A stretch of DNA of 64,000 nucleotides, from the IMG/VR virus record IMGVR_UViG_3300021962_000040, positions 53,754 to 117,753 of that record; one strand, 5' to 3'. Every line of letters starts with the position of its first letter. The stretch's first letter is position 1. This stretch comes from a virus. Positions 38,866-45,057 of this stretch are shown piece by piece. Made by a program: the position numbers and the translations under genes. The notes below the pieces were generated by a model. It worked only from the letters and a program-made list of their open reading frames with translations, was not told the DNA's origin and did not search any database.

Positions 38866-39230
38866 CACTCTATAATAATTTGTTTGCTTTTAAGAAAGTC
38901 ATATAACAGTTCTGTTATATAACCAATTACCCAAGCAGTAGCTTCTTCATCTGTTATGTTAATAGTTCTGAGTACACTTGAACTAAGATGAAATACTTCA
39001 TGGGCTATTAGATTGTGAGTAAGCTTGCTTTTAACAAGAACAATATAATATTGGAAACGACCTTCAAGGTGGTTCTCAAATACACAACCTTCAGTATCTA
39101 GTAGATCTACTTTTGTGATATTGTCATTGACATGCTTGTTTATTATCTCAATGGAATCACCTATCAAAAGAACAACGGTGGTTTCATACAAGTCAATGGT
39201 AAACATGTGTGACAATATTCTGTTTTTCAT
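38865..39230 (-). CDS. Small zincin-like metallopeptidase
   Basis: A 121-residue protein with HEXXH at H77-E78-V-F-H81, preceded by hydrophobic residues (LTHNLIAHEVFHL) and followed by a DEEATAW segment (residues 94-100) that can supply a third zinc ligand, then a helix GYITELLYDFLK. This is the layout of small phage zincins of unknown substrate. It is the last gene of the leftward nrd cluster. A strong intrinsic terminator (39249-39275) lies between nrdA and this gene, only 18 nt before its ATG. It could process phage or host proteins; the substrate cannot be told. Confidence 0.75.
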   Translation of the reverse strand: MKNRILSHMFTIDLYETTVVLLIGDSIEIINKHVNDNITKVDLLDTEGCVFENHLEGRFQYYIVLVKSKLTHNLIAHEVFHLSSSVLRTINITDEEATAWVIGYITELLYDFLKSKQIIIE

Positions 39231-39248
39231 ATTATAAATTTTTAATAT

Positions 39249-39275
39249 AAAAAAAAGGGGAAGTTACCTTCCCCT
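39249..39275 (-). terminator. Intrinsic terminator between nrdA and the small zincin gene
   Basis: Read leftward, AGGGGAAG pairs perfectly with CTTCCCCT around a GTAA loop and is followed by eight U residues. The zincin start codon (39230) lies 18 nt beyond the U-run. Confidence 0.85.
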
Positions 39276-39280
39276 CTTGT

Positions 39281-40906
39281 TTATCCTTCACAGCTTGCAC
39301 ATTCTAATATATTCCTTGCAAATGCCTGTGCACTACTCATACTAAACTGATAGTAGAGAGTTTTAACACCTTGCTCATGAGCAAACAAATATAATTGATT
39401 AATGTCTTTTGCTGGGACACTAGGGTGAATCATTAAGTTTAATGACTGTGATTGATCAATATACTTCTGTCTTGCGGCAGCTTGAATAATGATCTCTTTA
39501 GGGCTAAGTTCAATGAAAGACTTAAACACAGCTTTGCTTGGGAAATCCAAGTGCTGAACTGAACCATCTTTCTTTAAGATACTCTCCCAAGTATCCGGTG
39601 TATTTAAACCATATTTCTCAAGTTCTGTTTCTAAGAAAGGATTCTTGTATACTGTTTTGCTTTTAGCAAGATCCTTTATGAAGTAGTTTGATTTGATAGG
39701 CTCAATACCCATTGATACTTGACCATGAATAAATGAACTTGATTTAGTAGGAGCTATTGCAACCAGGGTTGCGTTAGCATATCCAGGTCTAATTGAGGTA
39801 ATCCCTTTAGTCTCACACAACATTTTAGATGTTGCATCAGATTTATCTTTGATTGTTTTAAAGATGGATATGTTAGCAAACTTAGCTTCCATAGATTCAA
39901 ACTCAATTAGCTTAGATTGAAGGTACGAATGATATCCCAAAACACCAAGACCAATTGCTCTATGTTCTTTAGCAAATCTATGAGCACGTGCCATACCCGG
40001 AAGGGTAGCAGCTTTGGTAATGAACTCATCTATAACAGCGTTCAAGAATAAAGTGTAGGTTTCAATAGCATCACTCTTTTCAATCTCATCCCAGTGCAAT
40101 AGATTCAAGGAACCTAGACAACATACAAAAGAATTAAAGCTGTCTGTAGGAAGTTGAATTTCAGAGCATAGATTAGACGCTGTGATCTCCAAACCCAATT
40201 CTTTATAAGGGGAATTATTATTGGAGTTGTCTTTGAACATGATGTAAGGGAACCCAAATTCATTTCTTCTTTGGATAATCTTGGCCCATACTTTACGCTT
40301 CTCAGGGTCTCCGGCTTTCATTTCTTCCAACCAGGCATCACCAACTGTGATACCATACTGAAGATTCTGAATTAAGTTACCCTCAGTTCCAATATCTAGG
40401 AACTCAAGAATGTCTGGATGTTCTACGGGTAAGTACGCTGCACATGCACCACGTCTTGCCTCAGATTGTTTACATACATCTACGACAGTGTCATAGATTC
40501 TTGCATAATGTACAGGACCATCTGCAGTCCCTCCTGTTGAGATTTCAGTACCACGGGCTCTGATATTACCCAAGAATACGCTTGTCCCTCCACCATACTT
40601 TGACATCATACCTATTTCACGACCTGCATTCAAGATGCTGTCAAGGTTATCATCTACGTTACTTCCGTAACAGCTGATAGGCAAACCTTTCTGTTTACCA
40701 AAGTTGATCCATACGGGTGTGGACAAACTGTAGTAACCACGACCCATATACTCTTCAAACTTCTGAGCAAAGCCAGGAATGCCGAGATATTTCTCAGCAG
40801 TCCTAGCAATGTCTTTGATTCTTTGTTCAGGAGATTCACTGATGTAACCTCTTGAAAGGAACTTGCGGCTTTCCTCATTAAGCCAATAATACTTAGAATA
40901 AATCAT
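39281..40906 (-). CDS. nrdA: Ribonucleoside-diphosphate reductase, large (alpha) subunit, class I
   Basis: Reduces ribonucleoside diphosphates to deoxy forms together with NrdB. Key residues are all present: C79 (ISCYGS) and C263 (VCCLGSLNL) for the disulphide pair, N245-L-C247-S-E249 for the thiyl radical site, Y518-Y519 for radical transfer, and the C-terminal CASCEG cysteines (536/539) that accept electrons from thioredoxin. At 541 residues it is much shorter than cellular NrdA (about 750) and begins near the core domain, so the N-terminal ATP-cone is absent and dATP feedback inhibition is probably lost. It overlaps the end of nrdB by 14 nt, indicating one operon. Confidence 0.95.
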   Translation of the reverse strand: MIYSKYYWLNEESRKFLSRGYISESPEQRIKDIARTAEKYLGIPGFAQKFEEYMGRGYYSLSTPVWINFGKQKGLPISCYGSNVDDNLDSILNAGREIGMMSKYGGGTSVFLGNIRARGTEISTGGTADGPVHYARIYDTVVDVCKQSEARRGACAAYLPVEHPDILEFLDIGTEGNLIQNLQYGITVGDAWLEEMKAGDPEKRKVWAKIIQRRNEFGFPYIMFKDNSNNNSPYKELGLEITASNLCSEIQLPTDSFNSFVCCLGSLNLLHWDEIEKSDAIETYTLFLNAVIDEFITKAATLPGMARAHRFAKEHRAIGLGVLGYHSYLQSKLIEFESMEAKFANISIFKTIKDKSDATSKMLCETKGITSIRPGYANATLVAIAPTKSSSFIHGQVSMGIEPIKSNYFIKDLAKSKTVYKNPFLETELEKYGLNTPDTWESILKKDGSVQHLDFPSKAVFKSFIELSPKEIIIQAAARQKYIDQSQSLNLMIHPSVPAKDINQLYLFAHEQGVKTLYYQFSMSSAQAFARNILECASCEG

Positions 40907-41873
40907 CTTCTGTAATTGCTTTTGATTTTTTGTTATAGTCTATTTGTTTTTTGTAAAAGAAGTCTCCTTCCTTAGTTGCGGTAATTTCAACCTCAAACCA
41001 ATGTGTCTGATCTAAAAGATCTTGATCCACGTTGAATAAAGGCTGCATGCCAATCTTTCTAAGAGAGTTATTAAATCTATTTTTGATGAAGTTCTTGATG
41101 GTCTCTTTTGGAAGGAAGTCTAACTCACCGTTCTCAAAGATCCAATCCAGGATACCACACTCTGCAGCATACGCTTTCTCACAGGCGGAGTTAATTAAGT
41201 CCTCAAACTCTTGGTCAAACCACTCAGGGTTCTCTGCTTTGATGATGTTAATGATCTCAACGCCAAAGTTGCCATGGATATCCTCTTCTTTACTTGTGGC
41301 CTCAACCACATTTGAGATACCTTTAAAAAGATTCTTTTCCTTATTAAAGGACATCATAATAAGAAACTGGCTGAACAGACTAACGTGCTCAATAAACAAT
41401 GAGAATAGAAGCACACTCTTGGTGTACATTTTATTGTCTTTGCTGCGGGAACCATCTAAGTACTTCTTTAGGTACTTGATTCTGTTGCCAATAGCCGGTA
41501 TGTCAATAACAGTTCTGAACTCTTCTTCAAGACCAAGGATTCTAAGCAGTCTTGCATAGGCATCCTTATGTCTTACTTCAGACTCAGCAAACGTCATACC
41601 CACATCACCTATTTCTGTAATAGGCATTCTCTTGTACATGTCAGCCCAAAAGGTTTTAACATTAACCTCAATCTGTGCAATTGCCAACATAGTTCTTTTA
41701 ATTACTTCTCTCTCCTCATCAGTCACTTTGACTCTAAAGTCATCAATGTCTGTAGTAAAATTATATTCAGTGTCAATCCAATACGAGTGCCTGATGGCAT
41801 CCTTATAGGCTAATAACTGAGGGTACTCATAGGGCAAAATGTTTACTCTAGGTTCAAAAATGTTTCCTTTCAT
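40893..41873 (-). CDS. nrdB: Ribonucleoside-diphosphate reductase, small (beta) subunit, class I
   Basis: Houses the diiron-tyrosyl radical for NrdA. I chose the ATG at 41873 (MKGNIFEPRVNILPYEYP), which matches the usual beginning of NrdB. An ATG at 41924 adds 17 residues but would put a terminator hairpin inside the gene. With the chosen start (326 residues) the metal ligands are E69, E99, H102, E162, E197 and H200, and the radical tyrosine is Y106 (EVRHKDAY). The first ligand is Glu where E. coli has Asp. The gene is first in the nrdB-nrdA unit and is preceded by an unusual structured leader with a terminator 25 nt before the start. Confidence 0.94.
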   Translation of the reverse strand: MKGNIFEPRVNILPYEYPQLLAYKDAIRHSYWIDTEYNFTTDIDDFRVKVTDEEREVIKRTMLAIAQIEVNVKTFWADMYKRMPITEIGDVGMTFAESEVRHKDAYARLLRILGLEEEFRTVIDIPAIGNRIKYLKKYLDGSRSKDNKMYTKSVLLFSLFIEHVSLFSQFLIMMSFNKEKNLFKGISNVVEATSKEEDIHGNFGVEIINIIKAENPEWFDQEFEDLINSACEKAYAAECGILDWIFENGELDFLPKETIKNFIKNRFNNSLRKIGMQPLFNVDQDLLDQTHWFEVEITATKEGDFFYKKQIDYNKKSKAITEDDLF

Positions 41874-41898
41874 GCATGTGTTATTATTAATGTTAGAG

Positions 41899-41939
41899 AA
41901 AAAAAGCTGTGCATTATATCCCAAAAGATGTGCACAGCT
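41899..41939 (-). terminator. Intrinsic terminator in the nrdB leader (attenuator)
   Basis: Read leftward, AGCTGTGCA (41931-41939) pairs with TGCACAGCT (41905-41913), nine base pairs with a 17-nt loop, followed by seven U residues. It ends 25 nt before the nrdB ATG, leaving no space for a promoter between them. Confidence 0.85.
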
Positions 41940-42172
41940 AGTACATCTAATTTAGTAAAATTTAGTCTAGCTACCTAATCTTTCCAGAAAACTTTTATGA
42001 AAGAAAACTTGAAAAATAACAGACCTAGTTCCAAACCCCTGACGGGACTGTAACTATCATTGCTGCACAAAACGTGGCAGTTTATAAGCCTTAATCCTAT
42101 CAGAGGCTCTGTAGGTAAGAAGGAGAATGAAAATTGATTGTGGAAGTCCACTTTGTCTATGCTCATAAGATT
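41934..42172 (-). promoter_or_regulatory. Structured nrdBA leader with antiterminator helix (riboswitch-like)
   Basis: The region between the divergent nrdB and 42273 genes holds several local hairpins when read leftward: 42096-42115 (CCTA/TAGG with CAGA/TCTG), 42063-42080 (CTGC/GCAG), and 42037-42046 (CCC/GGG). Near its end, bases 41967-41974 can pair with 41934-41941 over eight positions (two G-U), which would occupy the first arm of the terminator and so act as an antiterminator. A TAAATTTG box at 42174-42181 could be the -7 element starting this leader. I do not recognise a known riboswitch class. Confidence 0.55.
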
Positions 42173-42173
42173 G

Positions 42174-42181
42174 CAAATTTA
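42174..42181 (-). promoter_or_regulatory. Possible Bacteroidota -7 box (TAAATTTG) for nrdBA
   Basis: Matches TAnnTTTG, the -7 consensus of Bacteroidota primary sigma factor promoters, placed where a transcript would begin just before the structured leader. No clear -33 TTG was found at the usual spacing, so the call is weak. Confidence 0.35.
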
Positions 42182-42222
42182 AAATATTTGATGAATTATA
42201 GTTAGAAAAAGATAAATTTATT

Positions 42223-42239
42223 TTGTATATTATAGTATA
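42223..42239 (+). promoter_or_regulatory. Candidate phage promoter (TTGTATATTA motif)
   Basis: TTGTATATTA followed by AGTATAC, 40 nt before the ATG at 42273. It is one of four similar rightward intergenic sites and would start the block of membrane and small basic proteins. Confidence 0.4.
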
Positions 42240-42272
42240 CGACAGATTACTGTTAACCTATGTTTGTTTATT

Positions 42273-42656
42273 ATGGTATCAAGATTAAGAACAATACTTA
42301 CGTATTATGATTCAGAGCCTACTGAAGTTACTCAGGGGTTTATATGGATGATATTCTTCCCAATAATCCACACTATTGAGTGCGGTCTTAATTTATGGTT
42401 AGTAATTCCAAGTGTGCTTATAGGTTTAGCTTCAATTAAAGGAGCTTGTTCTCACACAGTTGCAGTAAGAAAAACATTAGGATTAGGAGTTTTCCTTTTT
42501 TCCATTGTGGTAATAACATACTACTTTTTGATAAAAAAATTACCCAGTGATGTAACTCATTGGGGCTGGGTACTAGTTTCACTTAGTGCCTTTTTTAATT
42601 TAAGAAGATTAACTAACCATTATTATTTGAAATACGGAAATGGCTGCAATAGATAA
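42273..42656 (+). CDS. Membrane protein of unknown function
   Basis: A 127-residue protein with about three to four hydrophobic segments (FIWMIFFPIIHTIECGLN, LWLVIPSVLIGLASI, GVFLFSIVVITYYFLI and GWVLVSLSAFFNL). I used the ATG at 42273; an in-frame TTG at 42264 is a weaker start. It is the first gene of a rightward block, divergent from nrdB, and overlaps the next gene by 17 nt. Its size and place among lysis-like genes make a holin-related or superinfection role possible, but no specific motif supports this. Confidence 0.65.
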   Translation: MVSRLRTILTYYDSEPTEVTQGFIWMIFFPIIHTIECGLNLWLVIPSVLIGLASIKGACSHTVAVRKTLGLGVFLFSIVVITYYFLIKKLPSDVTHWGWVLVSLSAFFNLRRLTNHYYLKYGNGCNR

Positions 42657-42954
42657 CATAAGCACGGTACTTGTAACTTTGTTTACAGTTTTATTTTCAG
42701 CTGGAGCTTGGAAGTTCTATGAAACTAAAATGAAACTAAAGGCAAAAGATGCCCAAGATGAAAAAAATGATCAGAATATGTTTAGAGATGATTTAAGAGA
42801 AAGGGTTAAACGCTTAGAGCAACTCCTTCAAGAAAGTTCAGAAGAGAAAGATGAGATGAGAGATCAGATTCTTTCTTTGACCAAAGAGGTTAGTGAGCTA
42901 CGTGTGAAAGTAAGTTTCTTAGAGAAAGAGAATGAAAGACTCAAGAATATCTAA
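42640..42954 (+). CDS. Membrane-anchored coiled-coil protein (possible inner-membrane spanin)
   Basis: A 104-residue protein with one N-terminal hydrophobic segment (VLVTLFTVLFSAGAWKFY, residues 10-27) and then a long charged coiled coil with heptads of Leu/Val to the C-terminus (RVKRLEQLLQ, SELRVKVSFLEKENERL). This is the topology of i-spanins, although a separate u-spanin candidate lies at 46400. It starts inside the end of the upstream membrane gene. The coiled-coil layout is clear; the spanin role is a guess. Confidence 0.65.
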   Translation: MAAIDNISTVLVTLFTVLFSAGAWKFYETKMKLKAKDAQDEKNDQNMFRDDLRERVKRLEQLLQESSEEKDEMRDQILSLTKEVSELRVKVSFLEKENERLKNI

Positions 42955-42975
42955 TTTGATTCTTTGCGTATATTT

Positions 42976-42998
42976 TTGTATATTGGTTATATATAAAA
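42976..42998 (+). promoter_or_regulatory. Candidate phage promoter (TTGTATATTG motif)
   Basis: TTGTATATTG followed by TATATATAAAA lies 21 nt before the ATG at 43007. The overlapping TATTTTTG (42971-42978) also fits the Bacteroidota -7 consensus TAnnTTTG. Confidence 0.4.
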
Positions 42999-43006
42999 CT
43001 AAAAAA

Positions 43007-43267
43007 ATGATTAAAAAATTTCTTTACGGTGTTTGGACTTTTTCTTTACAAAAAGGTTGGAACTGGATCTGGTCTAAAACAACTATTGATGAACAGGCAA
43101 TTGCTGTTGTTCAAGAAGTTAAGGAGAGAACAGAGGACGTAATTGAAGAATTCAAAGATGTCAAAGAATCTGTACAAGAAGTTGTACAAGAAACTAAAGA
43201 TGTAGTTGATGCTGCAAAAGGTAAACCAAAAAGAAAAAGAAATGGCAGCAAAGAAAAATTGGATTAA
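43007..43267 (+). CDS. Small coiled-coil protein with basic tail
   Basis: An 86-residue protein starting MIKKFLYGVWTFSLQKGWNW at 43007, right after a candidate promoter. A longer frame back to 42932 would overlap the previous gene and the promoter and is less likely. Residues 30-70 are a regular heptad-like helix rich in Val, Glu and Lys (VVQEVKERTEDVIEEF and similar), and the last 18 residues are strongly basic. The N-terminal aromatic segment may bind membrane. The next gene overlaps by 26 nt. Function unknown. Confidence 0.6.
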   Translation: MIKKFLYGVWTFSLQKGWNWIWSKTTIDEQAIAVVQEVKERTEDVIEEFKDVKESVQEVVQETKDVVDAAKGKPKRKRNGSKEKLD

Positions 43268-43436
43268 AGGTGCTATTAAAAAACCTGGTGCATTAACAGC
43301 TACTGCTAAGAAAGCAGGTGCTGTAAAAGCTGATGGTACAATTAAAAAGGACTGGCTCAAAGAAAAAGCAAAAGGTTCTGGTAAAACTGCACAGCGTGCA
43401 AGATTAGCAATCACTCTTGGTAAAATGAAGAAATAA
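43242..43436 (+). CDS. Small basic conserved protein (WIKGAIKKPGAL family)
   Basis: A 64-residue Lys/Ala-rich protein starting MAAKKNWIKGAIKKPGAL. The WIKGAIKKPGAL segment is a recurring signature in tiny basic proteins of tailed phages and, as I recall, large eukaryotic DNA viruses, with no known function. I chose the ATG at 43242 because it begins the conserved part; an in-frame ATG at 43206 adds 12 residues. Its stop overlaps the next start (TAATG). A DNA-binding or virion-packing role is plausible from the charge only. Confidence 0.7.
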   Translation: MAAKKNWIKGAIKKPGALTATAKKAGAVKADGTIKKDWLKEKAKGSGKTAQRARLAITLGKMKK

Positions 43437-43582
43437 TGGCAAAGGCAAAAGCACAAATGGGGGCAACTACTTTTAAAGCAAAGCCCAAAGTTTCTAGACC
43501 TGGTGTACAGGCTAAGACTAAAACTAGTAAGAACAAAAATAGTAAACTCTATAAAAAGCCATATAGAGGTCAGGGTAAATAA
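43436..43582 (+). CDS. Very small basic protein, 48 residues
   Basis: This short gene begins at the ATG that overlaps the stop of the previous gene (TAATG) and reads MAKAKAQMGATTFKAKPKVS, ending KKPYRGQGK. About a third of the residues are Lys or Arg. Together with its neighbours it forms a string of tiny basic genes in one transcript. The coupling, lack of any gap and MAKAK start like other members of the cluster support it as a real gene. Function unknown, probably nucleic-acid or virion related. Confidence 0.6.
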   Translation: MAKAKAQMGATTFKAKPKVSRPGVQAKTKTSKNKNSKLYKKPYRGQGK

Positions 43583-43585
43583 ATT

Positions 43586-43735
43586 ATGAGTGACTGGGTA
43601 TTAGAAATAGCATTTCACTGGCCTCATGACAGGTTTGCTTTAGGTTGGGACACAATTGCTCCAACTGAAGAAGAACCCTTCTCTACTTTGAGAGTTTATT
43701 TATTATTTGTAACTTTAACTTTAGATATTTACTAA
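43586..43735 (+). CDS. Small conserved phage protein, 49 residues
   Basis: A 49-residue protein beginning MSDWVLEIAFHWPHDRFALG and ending in a Leu/Val-rich segment (LRVYLLFVTLTLDIY). The combination of WPxDR, GWD, and a terminal TLxVYLLxxTLxxD pattern resembles tiny proteins I associate with many Bacteroidota phages; their role is unknown. It lies between two basic genes with gaps of 3 and 1 nt, in the same direction. Unlike its neighbours it is not basic. Confidence 0.6.
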   Translation: MSDWVLEIAFHWPHDRFALGWDTIAPTEEEPFSTLRVYLLFVTLTLDIY

Positions 43736-43736
43736 A

Positions 43737-44078
43737 ATGAAAAAGATGAAAAAATATGGAATGGGAGCAGAGCTCAAAAACATTCCTTCCGATAACAAAG
43801 GTTTAGGTAAATTACCCACTGAAGTCCGTAATCAAATGGGCTACAAGAAAATGGGTGGTGAGAAATTACTAAATAAGATGACCATGGGTGGTGCTATGGA
43901 TATGTCTGAAGAGTTTGTAACCAAGATGCGTAATGGTGGTGACACTATGAGAGCAACCTACAAGTACGGTGGTGCTATGAAAAAGCAGAAGTACAAAATG
44001 GGAGGTTATGTTGAAGAACCTAAGAAGATGCAAATGGGTGGATCTTCACAATCAAGAGTAAACGGGTACAAGAAATGA
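43737..44078 (+). CDS. Small protein made of repeated xxGG motifs
   Basis: A 113-residue basic protein that contains six short motifs of the form aromatic/Met-x-(x)-GG: KKMGGEK, MTMGGAM, MRNGGDT, YKYGGAM, YKMGGYV and MQMGGSS. The same kind of motif appears singly in the virion proteins encoded at 8115-14318, which suggests a shared binding, targeting or processing signal. The first 35 residues also carry a SDNKGLGKLPTEVRNQMGY segment. Its stop overlaps the next start (ATGA). Function unknown. Confidence 0.65.
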   Translation: MKKMKKYGMGAELKNIPSDNKGLGKLPTEVRNQMGYKKMGGEKLLNKMTMGGAMDMSEEFVTKMRNGGDTMRATYKYGGAMKKQKYKMGGYVEEPKKMQMGGSSQSRVNGYKK

Positions 44079-44392
44079 ATATCTTAACAGACATACTTCT
44101 ATTACTGAAGAGAAAGCAATACGTCAAAGGTCTAAAATCCAATGACGTTTTTGTTGTTGGTGTACATGAAGAACCAGATATGCTGGGGATTGCTTCACCT
44201 GTTCCTTATAAAAGTGTGCGTCTGGCAAAGGTTTCTGATGTAGCTAACATACCTTGTAATAAGATTTCTCAAGGTACAGTTACTCCTTCAAGTTCTCCTG
44301 GAGAACCAGGAGATATTAAAGTTGATTCAAATTTTATTTATATTTGTGTAGCTCCAAATACTTGGAAGAGAGCACAGTTAACTAGTTATTAA
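44075..44392 (+). CDS. Short fibre-like or adaptor protein
   Basis: A 105-residue protein starting MNILTDILLLLKRKQYVKGL. The last 35 residues (PGEPGDIKVDSNFIYICVAP, then TWKRA) match the short beta-repeat that closes many phage fibre and appendage proteins. The N-terminal helix and following SNDVFVVG resemble the start of the long fibre at 47470 (VLGLLAKKKT, then DKDYFELG), so both may attach to the virion through the same kind of anchor. It overlaps the xxGG protein by 4 nt. Probably a head or tail appendage. Confidence 0.6.
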   Translation: MNILTDILLLLKRKQYVKGLKSNDVFVVGVHEEPDMLGIASPVPYKSVRLAKVSDVANIPCNKISQGTVTPSSSPGEPGDIKVDSNFIYICVAPNTWKRAQLTSY

Positions 44393-44394
44393 TC

Positions 44395-44580
44395 ATGGCC
44401 ACTAAAAGTAAAGTAAACGCAGCAGGTAATTATACCAAACCTGGTATGAGAAAAAGTTTGTTTGAGAAAATCAAAGCAGGATCTAAAGGAGGTAATCCTG
44501 GACAATGGTCTGCTAGAAAAGCTCAGATGCTTGCTAAAGAATACAAAGCTAATGGCGGTGGCTACAAAACCAAAAAGTGA
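44395..44580 (+). CDS. Small basic conserved protein (KPGMRKxLFExIKAG family)
   Basis: A 61-residue protein with the block AAGNYTKPGMRKSLFEKIKA and then GGNPGQWSARKAQMLAKEYK, ending GGGYKTKK. I recognise this as a strongly conserved small basic protein family of phages, with relatives in giant viruses as far as I recall; its function is unknown. It starts 3 nt after the fibre-like gene and overlaps the next gene (TGATG). High Lys/Arg content suggests DNA contact in the virion, which is inference. Confidence 0.7.
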   Translation: MATKSKVNAAGNYTKPGMRKSLFEKIKAGSKGGNPGQWSARKAQMLAKEYKANGGGYKTKK

Positions 44581-44813
44581 TGGCAATCAAAAAAGCAACA
44601 ACCAAAACAACAGTAAAGAAAGCGGCCCCTGCAAAGAAGGCTGCTTCAGTCATTTCAGGACCTGATAGAAATGAAATGAGAAAATGGGAAATTGAATCAG
44701 CACTTAGTACTCTTAAAAGAGCAGATGAAATCCGTAAGGATGCTAAGATGATGGGTGATGTTAAAAAGTTAGCACAAGAACAAATGAGTGTTCTTAAAAA
44801 CTTTAGCAAGTAA
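44580..44813 (+). CDS. Small basic protein with histone-like Ala/Lys tail
   Basis: A 77-residue protein starting at the ATG that overlaps the previous stop (TGATG); a GTG one codon upstream is unlikely. Residues 1-25 are an Ala/Lys/Thr-rich tail (KKATTKTTVKKAAPAKKAA) like those of histone H1 or bacterial HU-type tails. Residues 26-77 form a charged helical segment (MRKWEIESALSTLKRADEI) . Its stop overlaps the next start (TAATG). A nucleic-acid binding role is suggested by composition alone. Confidence 0.65.
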   Translation: MAIKKATTKTTVKKAAPAKKAASVISGPDRNEMRKWEIESALSTLKRADEIRKDAKMMGDVKKLAQEQMSVLKNFSK

Positions 44814-45055
44814 TGGCAAAAGCAAAGTCTCAACAGAGTCTTGACAGGTGGACCAAACAAAAATGGAGAACACCATCTGGAAAACCTTCTGGTGAAACAG
44901 GAGAAGTTTATGCTCCGTCTGCAACAATTTCCAAATTAAAAAGCACAGCTGCTGGTAAAAAGAAATTAGCGGCAGCTAATGCTAAAAAGAGAGAAGCTAC
45001 TAAGGCAGGCAAACAATTTGCTAGTCATGGTTTACATAAAGGTAAAAAGAGATAA
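44813..45055 (+). CDS. Small basic conserved protein (RWTKQKWRTPSGKPS family)
   Basis: An 80-residue protein with SLDRWTKQKWRTPSGKPSG, then GEVYAPSATISKL and a Lys-rich C-terminus ending KQFASHG and KGKKR. This WTKQKWRTxxGKPS block is one I recall from small proteins of phages and also of giant viruses, function unknown. It overlaps its upstream neighbour by one base. It is the last member of the tiny basic-gene run before the larger appendage gene. Confidence 0.7.
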   Translation: MAKAKSQQSLDRWTKQKWRTPSGKPSGETGEVYAPSATISKLKSTAAGKKKLAAANAKKREATKAGKQFASHGLHKGKKR

Positions 45056-45057
45056 CA

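Noticed and set aside
41874-41924. N-terminal extension of NrdB to the ATG at 41924
   Set aside because: The added residues do not resemble NrdB, and the terminator at 41899-41939 would fall inside the coding region; the ATG at 41873 begins the usual NrdB sequence.
41975-42166. Leftward ORF of 63 codons in the nrdB leader
   Set aside because: Its ATG would lie almost at the predicted transcript start, its sequence shows no recognisable pattern, and the DNA is better explained by RNA hairpins. A leader peptide is not fully excluded.
43046-43456. 136-codon minus-strand ORF opposite the small basic genes
   Set aside because: Phe/Leu/Ala-rich mirror of Lys-rich plus-strand genes; the plus-strand genes have conserved blocks and coupled starts.
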